Assembly: GCF_016888335.1 (NCBI RefSeq)
Contig: NZ_JAFEJG010000004.1
Location: forward strand, 2,876,743-2,940,742
Direction: 5' to 3'
DNA length: 64,000 nucleotides
DNA from: Janibacter endophyticus
Lineage (GTDB): Bacteria; Actinomycetota; Actinomycetes; Actinomycetales; Dermatophilaceae
Under the pieces are notes generated by a model that was not told the DNA's origin, did no database searches, and saw only the letters and a list, made by a program, of their open reading frames with translations. Shown piece by piece: positions 7,895 to 16,637 of this stretch (position 1 is its first letter; the number at the start of each line of letters is the position of its first letter). A program made the position numbers and the translations under genes.

Positions 7895-8749
7895 TCAGAC
7901 GAAGCGACCCGCCCGCACCGAGTCCGCGACCCGCTGCCCCTCCTCGGCCGCCGCGACGACCGCGTCCCCGCAGTGCCGCAGCCAGAGGCGCACGCCGTCG
8001 GTACCGCCCTGCGTGTACCCCGTCAGCGACCCGAGGTAGGCCGGGCCACCCTCGGCCCCGTGCCCGACCTCCGGCACGGCCACGCCCGTCGGGTCGAGGC
8101 CGGTCGACTGGACGAGGAGCCGCTCGACGGCACGGGCGACGAGCCCGTTGCCCACGGTGAAGGGGCGCACCGCGGCGATCTCGGCGTGGACGACCGCCGC
8201 GACGACGAGCGCCGGCGCCTGGTCGGCGGCGGCGATGATCTCGATGATCCCGGCGAGCCGCTGCTGGAGCTCGGCGCCCTCCGGGGCGGGGCCGAGATCG
8301 CTCAGCTCGCGACAGGTCTCCCCGTCGCGGCGCGGCCGTCCCAGCTCGTCACGATCGGTGACCAGCTCGGCCGCGGCGACGGTGTGGAGCCGGGCGAGCA
8401 CCTGACCGGGGGCCGAGCCGATCATCGAGCGCAGGTGCTCCGTCTCGGCGGTGGCCGCCATCGCACCGTGGATGATGCGCTCGGTCGGGTCGGGCTCTGT
8501 CGCGCGCTCGCGGGCACCCCGCATGAGGTCCCGGACGATCGTGGCCGTCGAGCGGGCGCCGTCGAGCTCCGCGCTCGCCCAGGCACCGCGCACCCGCGAC
8601 TCGGCGGCCGCCTCGGGGGTCCGGCGCCGCAGGCCCTCGTGCCAGCGCAGTGCCGTGCACGCCTCGCGTGCCCGCTCGCTCGCGGCGGCGACGTCGTCGA
8701 GGACGGCCAGCTGGTGCAGGGAGGTGACGATCGCGGACACGACGCTCAC
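7895..8749 (-). CDS. Fic-like fold protein with degenerate active site
   Basis: A 284-residue protein. The segment VVHAEIAAVRPFTVGNGLVA followed by RAVERLL lines up with the Fic core HxFx(D/E)GNGRxxR, but the catalytic His reads Arg, the acidic residue reads Val and the first Arg of the loop reads Leu. Fic enzymes transfer AMP or related groups to protein hydroxyls; with these changes AMP transfer is unlikely. An upstream helical region includes ELDGARSTATIVRDLM, which resembles the inhibitory-helix/linker region of class II Fic proteins. Similar proteins near tad-like clusters in actinobacteria are annotated as oxidoreductases or Fic family. It is divergent from the sensor kinase gene by 32 bases. 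Confidence 0.65.
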   Translation of the reverse strand: MSVVSAIVTSLHQLAVLDDVAAASERAREACTALRWHEGLRRRTPEAAAESRVRGAWASAELDGARSTATIVRDLMRGARERATEPDPTERIIHGAMAATAETEHLRSMIGSAPGQVLARLHTVAAAELVTDRDELGRPRRDGETCRELSDLGPAPEGAELQQRLAGIIEIIAAADQAPALVVAAVVHAEIAAVRPFTVGNGLVARAVERLLVQSTGLDPTGVAVPEVGHGAEGGPAYLGSLTGYTQGGTDGVRLWLRHCGDAVVAAAEEGQRVADSVRAGRFV

Positions 8750-8768
8750 CCTACGGCCCGTCCCGGCC

Positions 8769-8774
8769 TAGGCT
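8769..8774 (+). promoter_or_regulatory. -10 element for leaderless lytS-like mRNA
   Basis: TAGGCT ends 7 bases before the ATG at 8782 and there is no ribosome-binding site, the usual layout of leaderless actinobacterial mRNAs. Confidence 0.55.
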
Positions 8775-8781
8775 GCGGGCC

Positions 8782-9978
8782 ATGACCGCGCCGCATCTGC
8801 CCACCGCGCTCGCGGTGCTCGCCGTCGTCGCGGTCGTCGCCCTCCTTGTCCTCCTGTACCGGTGGCGCAGCCGCCCGCAGGGATTCATCTCGGTCGGCGA
8901 CCAGGCGACCTACGAGACGCTGCACACCGCCGCGCTCGCCGCCCGTCATCTCGCCGACGGCCTGACCGACGACGGCTGCGCGAGGGCGGCCCCGTACCTC
9001 CGGGCGCTCGTCGCGACGCCGGCCCTGGCGATCTGCGACCACGGGTCGGTCATCACCTGGGAGGGCGAAGGGGGGCACCACCTCCCGTCGGTCGTCGACC
9101 AGGCCGGCCCGGCGCTGGCCTCGGGACGGACCGTCGTGCTCGGCCCGGAGGAGGTGACCTGCACGTCCACGGAGTGCCCGATCCGGGCGGCCGTCATCGC
9201 CCCGATCCAGCTCGAGAGCGGCGTGGTCGGCGCGCTGGCCGCCTACGGCCCCGGGACCTCGGCCGGCATGACCCGGGCCGTCGAGGAGCTCGCCGGGTGG
9301 GTCGGGACCCAGGTCGAGCTGGCCGAGCTCTCCTTCGAGCGGACGCGGGCGATGGAGGCGGAGCTGCGTGCCCTGCGCGCCCAGATCAGCCCCCACTTCA
9401 TCTACAACTCGCTCGCGGCGATCGCCTCCTTCGTCCGGACCGACCCCGCGCGCGCCCGCGAGCTGCTGCTCGAGTTCGCCGACTTCACCCGCTACGCCCT
9501 GCGGCGAGGCGGTGCCTTCACGACCCTGCGCGAGGAGCTGCGCAACGTCGAGCGCTACCTCGTGCTCGAGCAGGCCCGTTTCGGCGAGCGGCTGAGCATC
9601 ACCCTCAAGATCGCGCCCGAGGTGCTCGTCGTGCAGCTCCCCTACCTCGCGATCCAGCCTCTCGTGGAGAACGCCGTCCGCCACGGCCTCGCCCCCAAGG
9701 ACGGACCGGGCCGGGTCACCCTCACGGTGGCAGACGTGGGCACCGAGGCGGAGGTGAGCGTCGAGGACGACGGGGTCGGGGCGGACCCCGCCACCATCCG
9801 CAAGATCCTCGACGGGCAGAGCCGTGCGGACTCTGTCGGGCTGGGCAACGTCGATGCCCGGCTCCGCCAGGTGTACGGGGAGGAGTACGGCCTCGTCGTC
9901 GAGACGGCACCCGGCGCGGGCATGCGTGCATCCTTCCGTGTCCCGAAGTACTCGCCCGCCGTCCACGCGGCCCCCTAG
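8782..9978 (+). CDS. LytS-type sensor histidine kinase
   Basis: A 398-residue kinase. One N-terminal membrane helix (about residues 7-26) is followed by a GAF-like sensor region (about 40-185) with a Cys cluster CTSTECP near residue 127. Then comes the His_kinase box LRAQISPHFIYNSLAAIASF with phospho-acceptor His at about 205, and a C-terminal ATPase domain with QPLVENAVRHGL and DDGVG. It forms a pair with the LytTR regulator encoded 10 bases downstream. Given the symporter genes that follow, it probably senses a small carboxylate or the state of the cell and controls their expression; the signal is not known. Confidence 0.9.
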   Translation: MTAPHLPTALAVLAVVAVVALLVLLYRWRSRPQGFISVGDQATYETLHTAALAARHLADGLTDDGCARAAPYLRALVATPALAICDHGSVITWEGEGGHHLPSVVDQAGPALASGRTVVLGPEEVTCTSTECPIRAAVIAPIQLESGVVGALAAYGPGTSAGMTRAVEELAGWVGTQVELAELSFERTRAMEAELRALRAQISPHFIYNSLAAIASFVRTDPARARELLLEFADFTRYALRRGGAFTTLREELRNVERYLVLEQARFGERLSITLKIAPEVLVVQLPYLAIQPLVENAVRHGLAPKDGPGRVTLTVADVGTEAEVSVEDDGVGADPATIRKILDGQSRADSVGLGNVDARLRQVYGEEYGLVVETAPGAGMRASFRVPKYSPAVHAAP

Positions 9979-9981
9979 GGT
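9976..9981 (+). promoter_or_regulatory. Possible internal -10 for the response regulator
   Basis: TAGGGT overlaps the kinase stop codon and lies 7 bases before the regulator's ATG at 9989. No ribosome-binding site is seen for that ATG, so a separate leaderless mRNA is plausible. Confidence 0.4.
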
Positions 9982-9988
9982 GGACCCC

Positions 9989-10747
9989 ATGGTCGAAGGC
10001 AGCGACGCACCGACGGACGGCCTCGTCGTCCTGGTCGTCGACGACGAGGCGCCGGCGCGCAACGAGCTCGCCTGGGTCCTGGACCAGGACCCGCGGGTGT
10101 CGCGAGTGCTCGCTGCTCCGAGCGGCACGGCCGCGCTGGCCGCGCTGGAGCACGAGCGGATCGACGTCGTCTTCTCCGACATCTCCATGCCCGGCCTCGA
10201 CGGCATGCAGCTCGCCCGGGTCATCAAGCGCTTCAGCGAGCCGCCCGCCGTCGTCTTCGTCACGGCCCATGACAACCACGCCGTCGACGCCTTTGACCTC
10301 GACGCCGTGGACTACGTCATGAAGCCGGTACGCCAGGAGCGCATCGGCGAGGCGGTGCGGCGCTGCCTCGTCGACCTCGAGCGGGGTGAGCGGGCCACGC
10401 CCGAGGAGGACGAGACCATCCCGGTCGAGCTCGGCGGCGTGACCCGTTTCGTCTCCCGCCACGACATCCGCTACGTCCAGGCGCACGGCGACTACGCGCG
10501 ACTGCACACGGCGCGCGGCTCCCACCTCGTCCGCATCCCGCTCGCGACGCTCGAGGAGCGCTGGCAGGAGGCGGGCTTCGTGCGGATCCACCGCAGCACG
10601 ATCGTCTCGACGCGGCACATCACCGAGGTCCGGATGGACCAGGGCCGCTGCACCGTGGTCGTCGACGGCGACGTCATGCTCCAGGTCTCCCGCCGGCACA
10701 CCCGCGCCCTGCGCTCGACCCTGCTGCGCCTCGGCGACAAGACGTGA
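9989..10747 (+). CDS. LytTR-family response regulator
   Basis: A 252-residue regulator. The receiver domain has the acidic pocket VVDDE (about residues 17-20), phospho-acceptor Asp at about 64 in VFSDISMPGLDG, and the conserved Lys in VDYVMKP. The C-terminal LytTR DNA-binding domain is clear in DIRYVQAHGDYARLHT and FVRIHRSTIVSTRHI. LytTR proteins bind paired direct repeats; I did not find a convincing pair upstream of the symporter genes. The GTGA overlap with the next gene puts it in one operon with the transporter. Confidence 0.9.
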   Translation: MVEGSDAPTDGLVVLVVDDEAPARNELAWVLDQDPRVSRVLAAPSGTAALAALEHERIDVVFSDISMPGLDGMQLARVIKRFSEPPAVVFVTAHDNHAVDAFDLDAVDYVMKPVRQERIGEAVRRCLVDLERGERATPEEDETIPVELGGVTRFVSRHDIRYVQAHGDYARLHTARGSHLVRIPLATLEERWQEAGFVRIHRSTIVSTRHITEVRMDQGRCTVVVDGDVMLQVSRRHTRALRSTLLRLGDKT

Positions 10748-11115
10748 TGCAGACGCCGCCCCGGGTCAGGGTCACCCGGACGCGGACGACGACCAGCCGC
10801 ACACGCCGCCCTTCGCTCCGCACCGAGATCGACTCGCAGAGCCCCCTCGGCGCCGCCTACCTCGGCTCCCTGATGCGCGCCCAGCTGCGGCTCTCGCTCA
10901 CCGTCGTCGCGACGCTCGGGATCGTCCTCGGGGCGCTGCCGCTCGTCTTCGCGCTCGTCCCGGCGACCCGTCGGGTGGACGTCCTCGGGCTGCCCCTGCC
11001 CTGGGTCGTCCTCGGGCTGCTCGTGTACCCGGCGGCCGTCCTCTCCGCCCGGCAGTACACCCGCGCCGCGGAGCGGATCGAGGCACAGTTCGCGGCCGTC
11101 GTCGGTGATCGATGA
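10744..11115 (+). CDS. Small two-helix membrane protein, partner of the SSS symporter
   Basis: A 123-residue protein. An Arg/Thr-rich N-terminus (about 30 residues) is followed by two membrane helices (about 47-72 and 80-100) and a short amphipathic tail. Position and layout match DUF485-type proteins encoded just before acetate-type sodium/solute symporters, though the sequence is not a clear DUF485. GTG at 10744 overlaps the regulator's TGA; the next codon is ATG and could also start. It overlaps the symporter gene by 4 bases. Confidence 0.7.
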   Translation: MMQTPPRVRVTRTRTTTSRTRRPSLRTEIDSQSPLGAAYLGSLMRAQLRLSLTVVATLGIVLGALPLVFALVPATRRVDVLGLPLPWVVLGLLVYPAAVLSARQYTRAAERIEAQFAAVVGDR

Positions 11116-12638
11116 CCAGCAGTCCCGACGTCAGCCTCGCGAGCATCGCGGCCATCACCGTCGTCTGCCTGGCCACCCTCGTCCTCGGGGCCTGGGGCAT
11201 GCGGCTGGCCCGCGGGACGAGCGACTTCTACGTCGCCGGGCGGACGGTCAGCCCGTGGCGCAACGCGAGCGCGATCGGCGGCGAGTACCTCTCGGCGGCC
11301 AGCTTCCTCGGCGTCGCCGGGCTGGTGTACACGCAGGGCGCCGACATGCTCTGGCTGCCGGTCGGGTACACGATCGGCTACCTCGTCCTCCTCGTGCTCG
11401 TCGCGGCTCCCCTGCGCCGGTCCGGCGCCTACACGCTTCCCGACTTCGCCGAGATCCGGCTGCGCTCCCAGCCCGTGCGGCTGCTCTGCGCCGCACTCGT
11501 CGTCGGGATCGGGTGGCTCTACCTGCTCCCCCAGATGCAGGGCGCGGGCCTGGCCCTCCGGCACGTGAGCGGCCTGCCGACCTGGGTCGGCAGCGTCGTC
11601 GTCGCGGTCGTCATCGCGGCCGGCGTCGTCGGTGGCGGCATGCGCTCGATCACCCTCGTCCAGGCGGTCCAGTACTGGATCAAGCTGGCCTGCATCGCGG
11701 TCCCCGCCTTCGTCCTGCTCACCGCGTGGCTGCGCGACGGGTCGCCCTCCCCCGTCGCCGACGAGCAGTGGTGGGAGCCCCTCACCTCCGCCCGCGAGGA
11801 CCACCAGCTCTACACGACGTACAGCACCCTGCTCGCGCTCTGCCTCGGCACGATGGGCCTGCCGCACATCGTGGTCCGCTTCTACACCAACCCCGACGGC
11901 CGCGCCGCCCGCCGCACCACCGTGGCCGTCCTGGCCCTCCTCGGGCTCTTCTACGTCTTCCCGCCCGTCTACGGGCTGCTCGGCCGGACCTACCTGCCCT
12001 TCGGCGAAGGGGTGCGCAGCGACGAGGTCGTCCTCGGCCTGCCGCACGCGGTGCTGCCCGAGGTCAGCGGCGAGATCCTCACCGCGATGCTCGCGGGCGG
12101 GGCCTTCGCCGCCTTCCTCTCGACGGCCTCCGGGCTGGCCCTGTCCGTGGCCGGTGCGATCGACCAGGACGTCCTGCGGCGCATCGCCAACCGGCGCACG
12201 GGGGGCGACTCACAACCGGTCCAGACCTTCCGGATCGCCGCGCTCGCGGGCGTCGCCGTCCCGCTCGTCGTGAGCCAGCTCGTCGACCCGGTCGGCCTGT
12301 CACAGGCCGTCGGGCACGCCTTCGCCATCGCCGCGTCGACCTTCGCACCGCTCGTCATCCTCGGCGTCTGGTGGCGCCGGCTCACACCCGTCGGCGCCGC
12401 GGCGGGCATCCTCGCCGGTGGCGTCGGCGCCATCGGGGCGGCGACCCTCAACATCCTCACCGACGTCGGGGACGGCTGGCTGGCCACGCTCCTCGGCTCC
12501 CCGGCCGCCTGGTCAGCACCGATCTCGGTCGTCGTCATGGTGACGGTCTCGCTGCTGACGCACCGCCGCATCCCGACGGGGACCGCCTCCGTGATGGCCC
12601 GCCTGCACACGCCCGAGGCGGCCCTGCCCGACCGCTGA
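11112..12638 (+). CDS. Sodium:solute symporter, acetate/monocarboxylate type
   Basis: A 508-residue SSS-family permease with about 13 membrane helices. DFYVAGRTVSPWRNASAIGG and EYLSAASFLGVAG (about residues 37-70) are typical of ActP/MctC-like symporters. They take up acetate, propionate or pyruvate with Na+ or H+. ATGA overlap with the small partner gene, and through it with the LytS/LytTR pair, indicates control by that system. A second symporter of the same family follows at 13225; the two differ clearly in sequence, so this is not a recent duplication. Confidence 0.85.
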   Translation: MTSSPDVSLASIAAITVVCLATLVLGAWGMRLARGTSDFYVAGRTVSPWRNASAIGGEYLSAASFLGVAGLVYTQGADMLWLPVGYTIGYLVLLVLVAAPLRRSGAYTLPDFAEIRLRSQPVRLLCAALVVGIGWLYLLPQMQGAGLALRHVSGLPTWVGSVVVAVVIAAGVVGGGMRSITLVQAVQYWIKLACIAVPAFVLLTAWLRDGSPSPVADEQWWEPLTSAREDHQLYTTYSTLLALCLGTMGLPHIVVRFYTNPDGRAARRTTVAVLALLGLFYVFPPVYGLLGRTYLPFGEGVRSDEVVLGLPHAVLPEVSGEILTAMLAGGAFAAFLSTASGLALSVAGAIDQDVLRRIANRRTGGDSQPVQTFRIAALAGVAVPLVVSQLVDPVGLSQAVGHAFAIAASTFAPLVILGVWWRRLTPVGAAAGILAGGVGAIGAATLNILTDVGDGWLATLLGSPAAWSAPISVVVMVTVSLLTHRRIPTGTASVMARLHTPEAALPDR

Positions 12639-12811
12639 GCCGGGCAGACCGACCGTTCGTCGCACCCCTTCGTGCCGTACGGCAGCCCGAGGGCGCCACC
12701 GGACGCGCCACGCCCCCGACCGCGAGACACACCCTGCCCACGCGCAGCAAGGTGACCACTGCCGCTCACAACGAGGTGGGCGGCATCACCATCACCTGGA
12801 GGTGAGACCCA

Positions 12812-13228
12812 GTGAGCAACGACGCTCAGCTCGGCGAGCGATACATCGCCGTACAGGAGTCTGCGGAGTTCGCCGATCTACGGCGCAGCTTCCGCCGCTT
12901 CGTCTTCCCAGTGACCGCGTTCTTCCTCGCGTGGTACTTCGCCTACGTCTTGCTCTCGATCTTCGCCTCGGAGTTCATGGGCACGAAGATCGCCGGCAAC
13001 ATCACGATCGGCCTGCTCTTCGGCCTCCTGCAGTTCGTCACGACCTTTGCGATCACGTTCGTCTACGCGCGGTGGGCCAACAAGACCTTCGACCCGAAGG
13101 CCGACGCCGTCGGCGCCATGATGGACAGCCGCTCCGACCACGACTTCAGCGACTCCGGCGACTGGGCCCCCGGCGACATCGACCGTGCCCTCGAGGCCGA
13201 GCGCCTCGACGACCAGGACCGGAAGTGA
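12812..13228 (+). CDS. DUF485 membrane protein
   Basis: A 138-residue protein with two membrane helices (about 33-52 and 65-88) in the DUF485 pattern, including RRFVFPVTAFFLAWYFAYV and the end motif FVYARWANKTFDP. The acidic tail is about 40 residues. DUF485 proteins are regularly encoded directly before ActP-type symporters and probably assist them. The GTG start at 12812 has GGAGGTGA about 10 bases upstream. The 173 bases before it hold the promoter region, where GTGACC and GCTCAC half-sites are seen but no site I can name. Confidence 0.85.
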   Translation: MSNDAQLGERYIAVQESAEFADLRRSFRRFVFPVTAFFLAWYFAYVLLSIFASEFMGTKIAGNITIGLLFGLLQFVTTFAITFVYARWANKTFDPKADAVGAMMDSRSDHDFSDSGDWAPGDIDRALEAERLDDQDRK

Positions 13229-14880
13229 CTGCCATGAGCCTGCTCCCCGCCCTCACCCCTGTCGCCGCCGACCAGGTCGGCAGCCCCGTGCTGAACATCG
13301 GCATCTTCGCCGTCTTCGTCCTCGTCACCCTCGGCATCGTCATCAAGGTCGCCGGCGGCAAGAAGACCGCCGGCCAGATGTACACCGGTGGGTCCTCCTT
13401 CTCCGGCCGTCAGAACGGCATCGCCATCGCCGGCGACTACCTCTCGGCCGCGTCCTTCCTCGGTATCGCCGGTGCCATCGCGCTCCAGGGCTACGACGGC
13501 TTCCTCTACTCCATCGGCTTCCTCGTGGCGTGGCTCGTCGCGCTCCTGCTCGTCGCCGAGCTCATGCGCAACACCGGCCGCTTCACGATGGCCGACGTCC
13601 TGTCCTACCGGCTGCGGCAGCGCCCGGTCCGGATGGCGGCGGCGACCTCGGTCCTCGCGGTCTCGTTCTTCTACCTGCTCGCGCAGATGGCCGGCGCCGG
13701 CGGTCTCGTCTCGCTGCTCCTCGGCGTCGACGGCGCCATGGCGCAGAACATCGTCATCGCCATCGTCGGCGTCGTGATGATCGCCTACGTCATGATCGGC
13801 GGGATGAAGGGCACCACCTGGGTGCAGATCATCAAGGCGATCCTGCTCATCGCGGCCACCGCGGTCATGACCTTCTGGGTCCTCGGCAAGTACGGCCTCA
13901 ATCTCTCCTCGCTCATGCAGGCCGCGATCGACAACAACCCCAAGGCCGGCGAGAAGCTGCTCGAGCCGGGCCTGAAGTACGGCGTCAACATGACGACGAA
14001 GATCGACTTCATCTCGCTCTCGCTCGCCCTCGTCCTCGGTACCGCGGGTCTGCCGCACGTGCTCCAGCGCTTCTATACCGTCCCGACGAGCCGTCAGGCC
14101 CGCAAGTCGGTGGAGTGGGCGATCTGGCTCATCGGTGGCTTCTACCTGCTGACGCTCGTCATCGGCTACGGCGCCGGCGCCCTCGTCGGCCCGGAGCGGA
14201 TCGCGGCGGCACCGGGCAAGGCCAACGCCGCGGCACCGCTGCTCGCCTACGAGCTCGGTGGCTCGCCACTGCTCGGCATCGTCTCCGGCATCGCCTTCGC
14301 GACGATCCTCGCGGTGGTCGCCGGCCTGACGATCACGACGAGCGCGACCTTCGCCCACGACCTTTACAACCAGGTCTTCAAGCGAGGTCAGGCCACGCCG
14401 GAGCAGGAGGTCAAGGTTGCCAAGTACGCCGCGCTCGGCGGTGGTGTCATCGCGATCTTCGGCGGCATGCTCGCCAAGGACCAGAACATCGCCTTCCTCG
14501 TGGCGCTGGCCTTCGCGGTCGCTGCCTCGGCGAACCTCCCGACGATCCTCTACAGCCTCTTCTGGAAGCGCTTCAACACCCGGGGTGCGCTGTGGTCGAT
14601 CTACGGCGGTCTCATCTCCGCGATCGGTCTGATCTTCTTCAGCCCGGTGGTCTCCGGCAAGCCCGTGGACCCGCTGACCGGCAAGAGCCCGTCGATGCTG
14701 CAGAACGTCGACTTCCACTGGTTCCCGCTCGACAACCCGGGCCTCGTCTCGATCCCGCTGGGCTTCCTGCTCGGCTTCATCGGCACGGTGACGAGCAAGG
14801 AGTTCAACCGCGCGAAGTACGCCGAGATGGAGGTCCGCAGCCTCACCGGTCACGGTGTGGCCGAGGCCCTCGAGCACTGA
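13225..14880 (+). CDS. Cation:acetate symporter (ActP/MctC-like)
   Basis: A 551-residue SSS-family permease with about 13 helices and a short N-terminal segment. The signature GDYLSAASFLGIAGAIALQG is at about residues 70-90, and IGGMKGTTWVQIIKAILLI follows in the core. GTG at 13225 overlaps the DUF485 stop as GTGA; ATG at 13234 is an alternative giving 548 residues. Acetate uptake is the likely job, with acs 5 kb downstream doing activation to acetyl-CoA. The gene ends at a strong terminator shared with the convergent biotin operon. Confidence 0.88.
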   Translation: MTAMSLLPALTPVAADQVGSPVLNIGIFAVFVLVTLGIVIKVAGGKKTAGQMYTGGSSFSGRQNGIAIAGDYLSAASFLGIAGAIALQGYDGFLYSIGFLVAWLVALLLVAELMRNTGRFTMADVLSYRLRQRPVRMAAATSVLAVSFFYLLAQMAGAGGLVSLLLGVDGAMAQNIVIAIVGVVMIAYVMIGGMKGTTWVQIIKAILLIAATAVMTFWVLGKYGLNLSSLMQAAIDNNPKAGEKLLEPGLKYGVNMTTKIDFISLSLALVLGTAGLPHVLQRFYTVPTSRQARKSVEWAIWLIGGFYLLTLVIGYGAGALVGPERIAAAPGKANAAAPLLAYELGGSPLLGIVSGIAFATILAVVAGLTITTSATFAHDLYNQVFKRGQATPEQEVKVAKYAALGGGVIAIFGGMLAKDQNIAFLVALAFAVAASANLPTILYSLFWKRFNTRGALWSIYGGLISAIGLIFFSPVVSGKPVDPLTGKSPSMLQNVDFHWFPLDNPGLVSIPLGFLLGFIGTVTSKEFNRAKYAEMEVRSLTGHGVAEALEH

Positions 14881-14900
14881 TCACCTCGGGTACGGGCGAA

Positions 14901-14927
14901 GGGGGGAGAGCCGCCGGCTCTCCCCCC
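14901..14927. terminator. Bidirectional terminator between symporter and bioB
   Basis: A 12-bp perfect stem, GGGGGGAGAGCC and GGCTCTCCCCCC, around a 3-base loop. It lies between convergent stop codons. It has no real T-tract, as usual in such GC-rich genomes, and is preceded by the recurring CGAAGGGG sequence. Confidence 0.7.
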
Positions 14928-14936
14928 TCGTCGTGC

Positions 14937-15998
14937 TCAGGCGTTGGCCGGCTCTGCGGTGCCGGCTCCCCGCCGGCGGATGACCGGGTCGCCGGTGCGT
15001 TCCCCGGCGGGGAGCTCGTCGGCCCCGAGGATCGTGAAGCCGCTGTCGGCGAGGAGGTCGAGGTCGTCCTGCGCCGACTGCCCCTCCGAGGTGAGGTAGT
15101 CGCCGAGGAAGATCGAGCTCGCGAGGTGCAGCGCGACCGCCTGGAGGCTGCGCAGGTGCATCTCGCGCCCGGCGGCGATCCGCACCTCGGTGGCGGGCGC
15201 GACGACCCTGGCGGCGGCGAGGATCTTGAGGCAGCGCAGCGGGGTGAGTTCCCACGTCTGCTGCTTCGGGGTGCCGTCGAAGGGCATGAGGAAGTTCACC
15301 GGGATCGAGTCGGACCCCATGTCCCGCAAGGCCGTCAACGCCTCGACCAGCTGCTCGTCGCTCTCGCCGAGCCCGGCGATGAGGCCGCTGCACGCCGACA
15401 GCCCGGCGCCCTGCGCCTTCGCGACCGTGCGCACGCGGTCCTCGTAGGTGTGCGTCGAGACGATCGTGTCGTGGTGCGACTCGGCGGTGTTGATGTTGTG
15501 GTTGTAGGCGTCGACACCCGCCGCGCGGAGCCGCTCGGCCTGCCCGTCCTTGAGCAGGCCGAGGCAGGCGCAGACCTCGACGTCGGGGTTCTCGTCCTTG
15601 ATCGCCCCGACCATGTCGGCGACGCGGTCGATGTCGCGGTCGGTCGGGCCGCGGCCGCTGGCGACCATGCACACCCGGGTGGCGCCGCCGCGCAGCCCGG
15701 CCTCGGCCTGGGCCAGTGCCTCGTCCTTCCCGAGCCAGGTGTAGCGCAGGATCTCGCTCGTCGAGCCCAGGGCCTGCGAGCAGTAGCCGCAATCCTCGGG
15801 ACACAGGCCGGACTTGAGGTTGACGAGGTAGTTGACCTTGACGGTCATGCCGAAGTGCGCCCGCCGCACCCGCGACACGGCGGCGACGAGGTCCATCACC
15901 TCCTCGTCGGGGGTGCGCAGGACGGTGAGCACCTCGTCGGTGCTCGCCTGCCCGCCGGCGAGGATGCGCTCGACGATCTCGTCGTAGGTGGTGGTCAT
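14937..15998 (-). CDS. bioB: Biotin synthase
   Basis: A 353-residue radical SAM enzyme that inserts sulfur into dethiobiotin. The 4Fe-4S cluster motif is CPEDCGYC (Cys at about 66, 70, 73). Family blocks seen include [12 protein letters not shown] and [12 protein letters not shown]. It is the last gene of the bioY-bioM-bioN-bioB group; the 27-base gap after bioN and a Shine-Dalgarno (AGGAGGG) before the ATG fit one transcript. No bioF/A/D genes are in the window, so this locus couples biotin import with only the last synthetic step. Control by BioQ is inferred from the operators at 17928-17960. Confidence 0.95.
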   Translation of the reverse strand: MTTTYDEIVERILAGGQASTDEVLTVLRTPDEEVMDLVAAVSRVRRAHFGMTVKVNYLVNLKSGLCPEDCGYCSQALGSTSEILRYTWLGKDEALAQAEAGLRGGATRVCMVASGRGPTDRDIDRVADMVGAIKDENPDVEVCACLGLLKDGQAERLRAAGVDAYNHNINTAESHHDTIVSTHTYEDRVRTVAKAQGAGLSACSGLIAGLGESDEQLVEALTALRDMGSDSIPVNFLMPFDGTPKQQTWELTPLRCLKILAAARVVAPATEVRIAAGREMHLRSLQAVALHLASSIFLGDYLTSEGQSAQDDLDLLADSGFTILGADELPAGERTGDPVIRRRGAGTAEPANA

Positions 15999-16025
15999 GG
16001 TCCCTCCTGGGTGGTCGTGCGGTGG

Positions 16026-16637
16026 TCAGTCGTCGCCGATGCCTCGGGCGTGGAGCGCCTCCCCCGTCGCCTGGGCGTCGGCGACGACGCGGATGGCGAA
16101 GGGGGTGAGCCGTGCCCTCGGGTCGCGCTCGAGCCCTCGGGCGCGGGCGGCGTCGCGGGTCTCTTCGGCGAGGCCGATCGTCGCCGGGATGGTCCGCAGG
16201 ACGAGGGAGAAGGCGAGGGCCACCCGCTCCGGGCGCACCCCGAGCGGACGAAGGGGTGAGAGGACCCGAGTGATCGTGTCGAGCATCGAGTCGACGGGCG
16301 TCGTCGTCGTGACCACGGTCGCGAGGACGACGAGGGCCACGAGGTCGCCGACGGTCTCGACGGCCCGCTGCCAGCCGGTCTGCCAGGTCAGCCAGGCACC
16401 GAGGAGGACCGCGAGCACGACGAGGCCGCGCAGCGACCGGCCGACGACCCGCAACGGCATGCGCGAGAGCGCGGCGAGGCCGAGGGCCAGGAGGAGCGCC
16501 GCGACGGCGGAGCGCCACCCCCCGAGGAGCGTGACGACGAGGCTCGCGACGAGCAGCCCGGCGAGCTTGGCGCCCGCCGGCAGCCGGTGCAGCACCGTGC
16601 GGCCGGGCCGGTAGGCGCCGAGGATCGCGCTGCTCAC
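16026..16637 (-). CDS. bioN: ECF transporter transmembrane T component for biotin
   Basis: A 203-residue EcfT/CbiQ-family membrane protein with about 4-5 helices. The two coupling motifs Ala-Arg-Gly are visible in DAARARGLERD and EALHARGIGDD; they link the ATPase to the transport subunit. The gene overlaps bioM by 4 bases and precedes bioB. With BioY and BioM it should form the three-part biotin importer. Confidence 0.92.
   Translation of the reverse strand: MSSAILGAYRPGRTVLHRLPAGAKLAGLLVASLVVTLLGGWRSAVAALLLALGLAALSRMPLRVVGRSLRGLVVLAVLLGAWLTWQTGWQRAVETVGDLVALVVLATVVTTTTPVDSMLDTITRVLSPLRPLGVRPERVALAFSLVLRTIPATIGLAEETRDAARARGLERDPRARLTPFAIRVVADAQATGEALHARGIGDD

Noticed and set aside
12639..12811. 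Crp site before the DUF485-symporter genes
   Set aside because: GTGA and TCAC half-sites are present, but 10 bases apart instead of 6.
13063..14877. 604-codon open frame antisense to the acetate symporter
   Set aside because: Asp/Arg/Gly-rich shadow of third-position G/C in the real gene; the sense frame has a full set of family motifs.
13185..16259. 1024-codon plus-strand frame through the symporter and bioB
   Set aside because: It crosses two well-defined genes on opposite strands and a terminator, and its sequence is Arg/Pro-rich without motifs.
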